Origin: Herbaspirillum sp. RTI4 | GTDB lineage: Bacteria > Pseudomonadota > Gammaproteobacteria > Burkholderiales > Burkholderiaceae_D | DNA length: 64,000 nucleotides | Direction: 5' to 3' | Assembly (NCBI RefSeq): GCF_034313965.1 | Contig: NZ_JAVIWQ010000002.1 | Coordinates: forward strand, 1 to 64,000 | In this document: positions 57,897 through 64,000 of the stretch, piece by piece | Numbering within the stretch: position 1 is the first letter of the stretch | Layout of the letters: the number at the start of each line of letters is the position of its first letter | Translations under genes and position numbers: made by a program | Notes under the pieces: generated by a model | The model's database searches: none | Told to the model about the DNA's origin: nothing | Seen by the model: the letters and a program-made list of their open reading frames with translations, nothing else

Positions 57897-58505
57897 CTGC
57901 AAGCCAGCCAGCTTTGCTTCGCTTATCCCGATCATCCGCTGTTCGCAGACTGGTCTGCCGACATTCCCCCGGGGATTACCCTGGTTCTTGGCGGGGATGG
58001 CAGAGGAAAAACGACGCTGCTGCGTTTGCTGGCGGGGGAGTTGGCGGCACAATCCGGTCGTTTGCAACTGAATGATGCCTGCCTGAGCGACAATCCGGCT
58101 GCATACCGGCAGCAAGTGTTTGCCACCAATCCGCGTTCCGATGCGTTTGATCCGATGACGGCAATCGCTTATTTCAAATTGCAGCAAGGCCTGCACCCCG
58201 AATTTAACGAGCCGCTGTTGGCCACCTTGATTGACGGTTTGTCTCTGCAGCCGCATCTTGAAAAAGAGCTGTTCAGGTTATCGACCGGCTCAAAACGTAA
58301 AGTCTGGCTCGCTGCGGCCTTTGCTTCCGGCGCTGTCCTGACCTTGATTGATGAGCCCTTCGCCGCACTCGACCAGGCATCGATTGATTTTGTGCTGACG
58401 CATTTGAGGTCAGTAGCAGATCACCCTGCGCGCGCATGGGTGATCTCTCACTACGAACTGCCAGTGGACTTGCCTCTGGCGGCACGGATCGACCTGGGGG
58501 ACTAG
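57897..58505 (+). CDS. ABC transporter ATP-binding protein with no canonical start codon
   Basis: ABC ATPase of about 200 residues. The frame gives LQASQLCFAYPDHPLF, Walker A GGDGRGKTT, signature LSTGSKRKV, Walker B TLIDEPFAALD and the switch histidine in WVISHYEL. The frame is open from 57843 (TAA at 57840), but no ATG, GTG or TTG occurs before Walker A; the first is TTG 58026, after it. The CTG at 57897 is used provisionally because homologous sequences would start about there. The other possibility is a GTG start at 57829 in a different frame followed by a frameshift. No permease gene is adjacent. Confidence 0.7.
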   Translation: MQASQLCFAYPDHPLFADWSADIPPGITLVLGGDGRGKTTLLRLLAGELAAQSGRLQLNDACLSDNPAAYRQQVFATNPRSDAFDPMTAIAYFKLQQGLHPEFNEPLLATLIDGLSLQPHLEKELFRLSTGSKRKVWLAAAFASGAVLTLIDEPFAALDQASIDFVLTHLRSVADHPARAWVISHYELPVDLPLAARIDLGD

Positions 58506-58610
58506 AGTCTGCAAATAACCGAACTGTTTTTGATCAGGCAGACAGTGTCAGATCAAATCTGGCTCGGTTCTCAGTCCCCGGTTCCGGTAAGTACGATTAA
58601 TCCCTGAGGA

Positions 58611-59144
58611 TCACGCTCCGCGGCAGTTTGCCGGTGCGAATTGCTTGGGCAAGGTACCTGCGGCGAAGAGGGTATTTGTTGTGCTGCCTGCCGGCGTTTC
58701 CTGCGCCACCCCTGCTGCGACACATTGCCAACTGATCGCGCCGGCACCAAATGTCGGTACCAGGGTCAGCGTAGGCGACGTGACATTGACATCGCCGATG
58801 CCGGCTTTATAGGTGATCGTCACAACACCACCCTCGCCAACAGCGATACTCTCGACATTCGGCGTCGACTCCGGCGAGGTGTACGCGACTTGCGCCGCCG
58901 TCAATGCCTTGCCCATCACCTGCGCCTGGGCAGCCTCGGCTACCGCCAGCTTGGCACCGGAGGCCAGATTGAGGCCTTCGACCACACGGGTCCGCACCAT
59001 GTAATTACGGTATTGCGGTATCGCAAATGAGGCCAGCAAACCGATAATCCCCAGCACCACCATCAATTCGATCAACGTAAATCCCTTGATCCGACGTCCG
59101 GTTGGTGCTTCTTCTTTTTTATCTGCGCCATTAGTGCTGTCCAT
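58611..59144 (-). CDS. Type IV pilin-like protein
   Basis: Prepilin-type protein of 177 residues, related to PilA/PilE major pilins. The prepilin peptidase site is RRIKG|FTLIELMVVLGIIG, with E5 of the mature protein present, followed by the hydrophobic helix. C-terminal cysteines in SWQCVAAG and PANCRGA suggest the usual D-region disulfide. The leader is 21 residues with no internal start codon, longer than usual for type IVa pilins. It stands alone, without pilus assembly genes. Confidence 0.92.
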   Translation of the reverse strand: MDSTNGADKKEEAPTGRRIKGFTLIELMVVLGIIGLLASFAIPQYRNYMVRTRVVEGLNLASGAKLAVAEAAQAQVMGKALTAAQVAYTSPESTPNVESIAVGEGGVVTITYKAGIGDVNVTSPTLTLVPTFGAGAISWQCVAAGVAQETPAGSTTNTLFAAGTLPKQFAPANCRGA

Positions 59145-59478
59145 GCGATTCCGATCGAAAATGAAATAGGTATTGAGCGATCCTGTGCGTTTCCTTGCAG
59201 CAGGTTCCGTGAAACTTTTTTGCTACGACTTGACGGAATCAGATCTCGCCATGAAATCAATGAAATCCGAAACAAGTCTCAAATTTTTACTTTCTAAACG
59301 ACGCTTGTCAAATGACGCTTGCAGATTGCCTAAGGATTTCGTTCGGGACTGGAGGATAAGAGACCCCATCCACGCCGTGGCGGACACACCATGAGCGCAC
59401 TTCATCCGCACCACGCATAAGGGGAGCCGCAGCTCCCCTTATCGTTTTCAGCAAGCCGGTCTGATTAAACAGTCCGAA
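59145..59478. other. Intergenic region between sucD and the pilin gene
   Basis: 334 bp without a gene I trust. It contains the pilin upstream region (no clear sigma-54 GG/GC pair found) and, at 59417-59442, a strong hairpin ATAAGGGGAGC/GCTCCCCTTAT with a CGCA loop, which is the likely end of the sucCD transcript although the minus-strand U-tract is lacking. Confidence 0.6.
59417..59442 (-). terminator. Hairpin downstream of sucD
   Basis: An 11-bp perfect stem (59417-59427 with 59432-59442) and a CGCA loop, about 40 bp past the sucD stop. The plus side is followed by CGTTTT; the minus side has no U-run. Confidence 0.65.
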
Positions 59479-60360
59479 TTACAGCATTGCCTTCAACAAA
59501 CGCGCCATTTCGGACGGGTTGCGTGTGACCGTAATGCCGCAAGCTTCCATGATGGCCAGCTTGGCTTCTGCTGTGTCTGCACCACCAGAAATCAAGGCAC
59601 CGGCATGACCCATGCGCTTGCCTGCTGGCGCAGTGACGCCAGCAATAAAGCCGACCACTGGTTTTTTCATGTTGTCTTTGATCCAGTAAGAAGCATTCGC
59701 TTCGTCAGGACCGCCGATTTCACCAATCATGATGACGGCGTCAGTATCAGGATCATCATTGAACATTCTCATGATGTCGATGTGCTTGAGACCGTTGATT
59801 GGGTCGCCGCCGATACCGACTGCCGACGATTGGCCAAGGCCAAGCGCGGTCAGTTGACCGACTGCTTCATACGTCAGCGTGCCGGAGCGCGAGACGACGC
59901 CGATGCGGCCCTTTTTGTGGATATGGCCTGGCATGATACCGATCTTGATTTCATCGGGCGTAATCAGACCTGGGCAGTTAGGGCCCAGCAGCAAAGTCTT
60001 GCTGCCTGACTTCGCCATGCGGTCTTTCAGTGCCAGCATGTCACGGACTGGAATACCTTCAGTGATACAGATGGCCAGATCGAGGTCGGCTTCGACCGCT
60101 TCCCAGATCGCCGCAGCAGCGCCGGCTGGCGGCACGTAAATGACGGAAACGTTGGCGCCGGTTTGTGCCTTCGCGTCAGCGACGGTAGCAAAAATCGGGA
60201 TGCCTTCGAAATCTTCGCCGGCTTTTTTCGGGTTCACACCAGCAACGAATGCAGCCTTGCCGTTCGCATAATCGCGGCAGCCGCGGGTATGGTACTGGCC
60301 GGTCTTGCCGGTGATGCCTTGGGTGATAACTTTAGTATCTTTGTTGATCAGGATCGACAT
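59479..60360 (-). CDS. sucD: Succinyl-CoA synthetase alpha subunit
   Basis: TCA-cycle ligase subunit carrying the phosphohistidine and CoA site. It starts SILINKDTKVITQGITGKTG, has the CoA-binding GVNPKKAGE region, and the phosphohistidine loop GHAGALISGG near residue 247. 293 residues. Lies 17 bp after sucC on the same strand. Confidence 0.97.
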   Translation of the reverse strand: MSILINKDTKVITQGITGKTGQYHTRGCRDYANGKAAFVAGVNPKKAGEDFEGIPIFATVADAKAQTGANVSVIYVPPAGAAAAIWEAVEADLDLAICITEGIPVRDMLALKDRMAKSGSKTLLLGPNCPGLITPDEIKIGIMPGHIHKKGRIGVVSRSGTLTYEAVGQLTALGLGQSSAVGIGGDPINGLKHIDIMRMFNDDPDTDAVIMIGEIGGPDEANASYWIKDNMKKPVVGFIAGVTAPAGKRMGHAGALISGGADTAEAKLAIMEACGITVTRNPSEMARLLKAML

Positions 60361-60377
60361 GTCTGTTCCTTGTCCTA

Positions 60378-61544
60378 TTATTTACCGTTAGCTGCTGCGA
60401 CTACCTTTTGCGCAGCTTCTTCCATACTGTCTGCCGCAATGATGGGCAAACCGGAGTCGGCCAGCAGTTTCTTGCCGATTTCCTCATTGGTTCCCTTCAT
60501 GCGCACGACCAGTGGCACCTTCAGCGATACTGCTTTAGAAGCAGCGATCACGCCTTCAGCGATCACATCGCAGCGCATGATGCCGCCGAAAATGTTGACC
60601 AGAATGGCTTTCAGCTCAGGATTCTTGAGCATGATCTTGAAGGCTTCTGTGACTTTCTCTGTCGTTGCTCCGCCGCCCACGTCCAGGAAGTTGGCAGGTT
60701 CGCCGCCGAACAGCTTGATGGTGTCCATGGTGGCCATTGCCAGACCAGCGCCGTTGACCAGGCAGCCGATGTTACCGTCGAGCGAAATATAGGCCAGATC
60801 GAACTTGGATGCTTCGACTTCTGCCGGATCTTCTTCGTCCAGATCGCGGTAAGCGACGATTTCTGGATGACGGAACAGCGCGTTAGCGTCGAAATTGAAC
60901 TTGGCGTCCAGCGCGATCACTTTGCCGTCGCCGGTCAGGATCAGCGGGTTGATTTCCGCCAGCGAGCAGTCGGTTTCCCAATAGGCCTTGTACAAACCCT
61001 GGAGTTGCTTGCGTGCATCGGCGATCGATGCAGGAGGCACGCCGATTTTGGCGGAGATGCTGTCTGCATCGGCATCGGTCAGGCCGGTAGCCGGATCGAT
61101 GATGACGCGATGAAGCAATTCAGGATGGCTTTCTGCCACTTCTTCGATATCCATGCCGCCTTCGCTGGACGCCATCAGCACCACGCGCTGGCTGACACGG
61201 TCGGTGACCATGCTGACGTACAGTTCTTTCTTGATGTCCGCGCCTTCTTCAATCAGCAGGCGACGCACTTTTTGACCTTCCGGGCCGGTTTGATGCGTGA
61301 TCAGCTGCATACCCAGAATTTGGGTCGCATATTCCTTGACCTGTTCCAGCGTTTTAGCAACTTTCACGCCGCCGCCTTTACCGCGGCCGCCTGCGTGAAT
61401 CTGGGCTTTGACAACCCAGACTGGTCCGCCCAGCTTTTCCGCTGCCTTGACAGCTTCTTCCACTGTATTGCATGGAATACCGCGTGGCACTGTCACGCCG
61501 AATTGGCTGAGAATTTCTTTACCCTGATACTCGTGGATTTTCAT
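60378..61544 (-). CDS. sucC: Succinyl-CoA synthetase beta subunit
   Basis: ATP-grasp subunit of the ADP-forming succinyl-CoA synthetase. It starts [17 protein letters not shown], with [18 protein letters not shown] in the ATP-grasp fold and [20 protein letters not shown] near the subunit contact. 388 residues, typical. Transcribed with sucD. Confidence 0.97.
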   Translation of the reverse strand: MKIHEYQGKEILSQFGVTVPRGIPCNTVEEAVKAAEKLGGPVWVVKAQIHAGGRGKGGGVKVAKTLEQVKEYATQILGMQLITHQTGPEGQKVRRLLIEEGADIKKELYVSMVTDRVSQRVVLMASSEGGMDIEEVAESHPELLHRVIIDPATGLTDADADSISAKIGVPPASIADARKQLQGLYKAYWETDCSLAEINPLILTGDGKVIALDAKFNFDANALFRHPEIVAYRDLDEEDPAEVEASKFDLAYISLDGNIGCLVNGAGLAMATMDTIKLFGGEPANFLDVGGGATTEKVTEAFKIMLKNPELKAILVNIFGGIMRCDVIAEGVIAASKAVSLKVPLVVRMKGTNEEIGKKLLADSGLPIIAADSMEEAAQKVVAAANGK

Positions 61545-61953
61545 GGGAGTTTCCCTTTAAACGCTAATTGAATAAAATTTACTGAACTGAAATCCTGCAA
61601 CTACGCCGACCGCTACCAAGCCGACGGCAACTGAGCCGATAGTCCGTTCCGTAACGACGATAGCTTCACGGCAATACACACCACACCCATGCAACCAACG
61701 ACCGAGGCAGTCTCGTGTGGACATTTTTTTTGGAATCGGTAGGAAATTCGACAAGAATGGGGACATGAAGGGTGATGCTATATCGTGCAATGGGAGACCA
61801 GGCTCAAATTCGCAGCAGCGACTTACGTCGGCTCAAAACCGGTGGCCGACCCGATTTCGCACAGAAAACGATACTTTCCTGCGGCGCAACAAAACCGAGC
61901 GAGTGTAGCACAGCTTGCACGCCCCCTACGCTCTTAGCCGCGCGCAGACAGGA
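61545..61953. other. Intergenic region between recX and sucC
   Basis: 409 bp. A minus-strand frame (61557-61790) could encode up to 77 residues ending in a hydrophobic stretch, but there is no Shine-Dalgarno and its composition is unlike neighbouring genes. The promoter of sucCD must be here. No clear terminator or repeat seen. Confidence 0.5.
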
Positions 61954-62490
61954 TCAATCCTCGCTGTAGGTATCGTCCTCGCCATCCTCGCGCTTCACCC
62001 GGATCGCGGCTTGTATCGCCGAGGAAGAAAACCCCCGTTGTTGCAAAAACCGCATTTGTTTTGCGCGTTGTTCGGCGTCGGCAGGAGGGGAGTCAAATTT
62101 TTTGCGCAGCACCTGACAGGCACGCTCAATCTCATCGCCGGCCAGTCGCACTTTGACATTGGCAGTAAGTTCATCACCAAGTGCATGGCCTTGAAGCTCG
62201 TACATAATGCGTAAATTGCCAAATCGGGCAGCGCGACGATTGACGAGCGACTCGGAAAAGCGCTCTTGAGAGAGAAAATTGGATTGCTGTAACCAGTCAA
62301 GAACGGCATCGATATCATCCGATTCTTCGGCGTAACGAGCGAGCTTGCGCTGCAACTCCAGCCGGCTATGCTCTCGCTGGGAGAGATATCGCAAGGCTCT
62401 GGTTTTGAGGCTGATTTTTGAGCTGCTTTTTGGGCTGCTTTTTGGGCTGCTTTTTGGGCCGTTTTTCTGGCTGATAGACGGTCTTGTCAT
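61954..62490 (-). CDS. recX: Regulatory protein RecX
   Basis: Inhibitor of RecA filament extension and recombinase activity. The three-helix repeats are recognisable: LRYLSQREHSRLELQRKLAR, VLDWLQQSNFLSQERFSESL and the C-terminal AEQRAKQMRFLQQRGFSSSA. 178 residues, with an N-terminal extension of about 30 residues made of repeated SPKS units from a 12-bp array. Lies 101 bp after recA, so probably in the same SOS-controlled transcript. Confidence 0.94.
   Translation of the reverse strand: MTRPSISQKNGPKSSPKSSPKSSSKISLKTRALRYLSQREHSRLELQRKLARYAEESDDIDAVLDWLQQSNFLSQERFSESLVNRRAARFGNLRIMYELQGHALGDELTANVKVRLAGDEIERACQVLRKKFDSPPADAEQRAKQMRFLQQRGFSSSAIQAAIRVKREDGEDDTYSED
62411..62470 (-). repeat. In-frame 12-bp array at the start of recX
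   Basis: Three identical CTGCTTTTTGGG units (plus strand, 62423-62458) flanked by CTGATTTTTGAG and CCGTTTTTCTGG variants. They encode a four-residue period (PKSS) in the RecX N-terminus. Confidence 0.85.
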
Positions 62491-62591
62491 AAGTAGTCAG
62501 TACCGTCCGTCAATACAGTGATTCCAACACCGGGGCAGGCAAACCGTGATTGATACCCGCCCCGGCACGACCCATACGGGCCGTCCGGCAA

Positions 62592-63740
<1,149 letters not shown>

Positions 63741-63823
63741 ATGAATCTTCTTTCAGCAAGAGGGGGCGTAAAAACCGGGTAATCAGGGGTATTGCGTCTG
63801 GCATTTTAACTGCACGGATAGTA

Positions 63824-63839
63824 CTGTATAAAAAAACAG
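63824..63839 (-). promoter_or_regulatory. LexA (SOS) box of recA
   Basis: CTGTATAAAAAAACAG fits CTGT-N8-ACAG exactly. On the minus strand it overlaps the likely promoter (TTGCGT about 17 bp before TACAGT), where bound LexA would block recA and probably recX transcription. Confidence 0.9.
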
Positions 63840-64000
63840 TGTATTACGCAAGTTCTTTTTACTATTTCCCTGGTGGAATGATAAATCTTGTATCCGGCCG
63901 GGTATCTGGCATCCGTCTGCAAGATGCCGCATCACATACTGCGACGGCCAAAAAACGGGTAGCTCGGATCGTTATAGCCGGGCGTTGAGGCATGCCCCGG

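Noticed and set aside
59173..59394. 73-residue plus-strand ORF between pilin gene and sucD
   Set aside because: Starts with a rare codon, shows no domain, and lies in the pilin promoter region.
61557..61790. 77-residue minus-strand ORF between recX and sucC
   Set aside because: No Shine-Dalgarno, no recognisable domain and composition unlike neighbouring genes; kept only as a remark on the intergenic region.

Overview
The window reads as a continuous piece of a betaproteobacterial chromosome, most likely an Oxalobacteraceae member (Herminiimonas/Janthinobacterium/Collimonas type). This is inferred from gene order (miaB-phoH-ybeY-corC-lnt-glyQS-gmhB-plsC; lptD-surA-pdxA-ksgA opposite amgK-murU; pgk-pyk-fba-purC-purE-purK-sua5), from a split transhydrogenase alpha subunit, from moderately high GC in genes, and from protein character; no database was searched. 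Almost every gene is housekeeping. I see no transposase, integrase, phage gene, CRISPR array, tRNA or rRNA.

Layout. 1-11663 (+): tRNA methylthiolation (miaB), an RNA/ribosome maturation and envelope block (phoH, ybeY, corC, lnt), glycyl-tRNA synthetase (glyQS), heptose phosphatase gmhB, acyltransferase plsC and a YgjP-like metallopeptidase. 11664-16054: an AT-rich patch carrying two tandem paralogous chemoreceptors. 16165-17595 (+): a CDF metal exporter and gloA. 17608-23182 (-): lptD-surA-pdxA-ksgA. 23282-27556 (+): amgK-murU-pepP-ubiH. 27557-28356: a non-coding 40-bp tandem array enclosed by two inverted REP-like arms. 28357-31708 (-): pntAA-panD-pntAB-pntB, with aspartate decarboxylase inside the transhydrogenase operon. 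31947-36833 (+): mnmA, then an iron block hemP-hyp-bfd-tonB-exbB-exbD-bfr with two Fur-box candidates. 36890-45144: gst, purB, cytochrome b561, two YceI proteins, pdxH, cfa, msrA, a flavin reductase and ompW. 45511-53234 (-): sua5, purKEC, fba, pyk, pgk. 53346-58505: azlCD, a zinc-ribbon protein, SnoaL-like and YheT-like proteins, moaC and an ABC ATPase with no visible start codon. 58611-63740 (-): a type IV pilin-like gene, sucCD, recX and recA with a textbook LexA box.

The most unusual content lies between and at the edges of genes. Short tandem arrays with unrelated units (5, 8, 9, 12, 13, 14 and 40 bp) sit against stop or start codons of miaB, the second chemoreceptor, lptD/surA, bfr, purB and sua5. 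In-frame 12- or 15-bp arrays extend the N-termini of RecA, RecX and PurE. The 40-bp array at 27742-28219 between inverted REP-like arms is the best candidate for an undescribed element. I found no convincing new multi-gene system.
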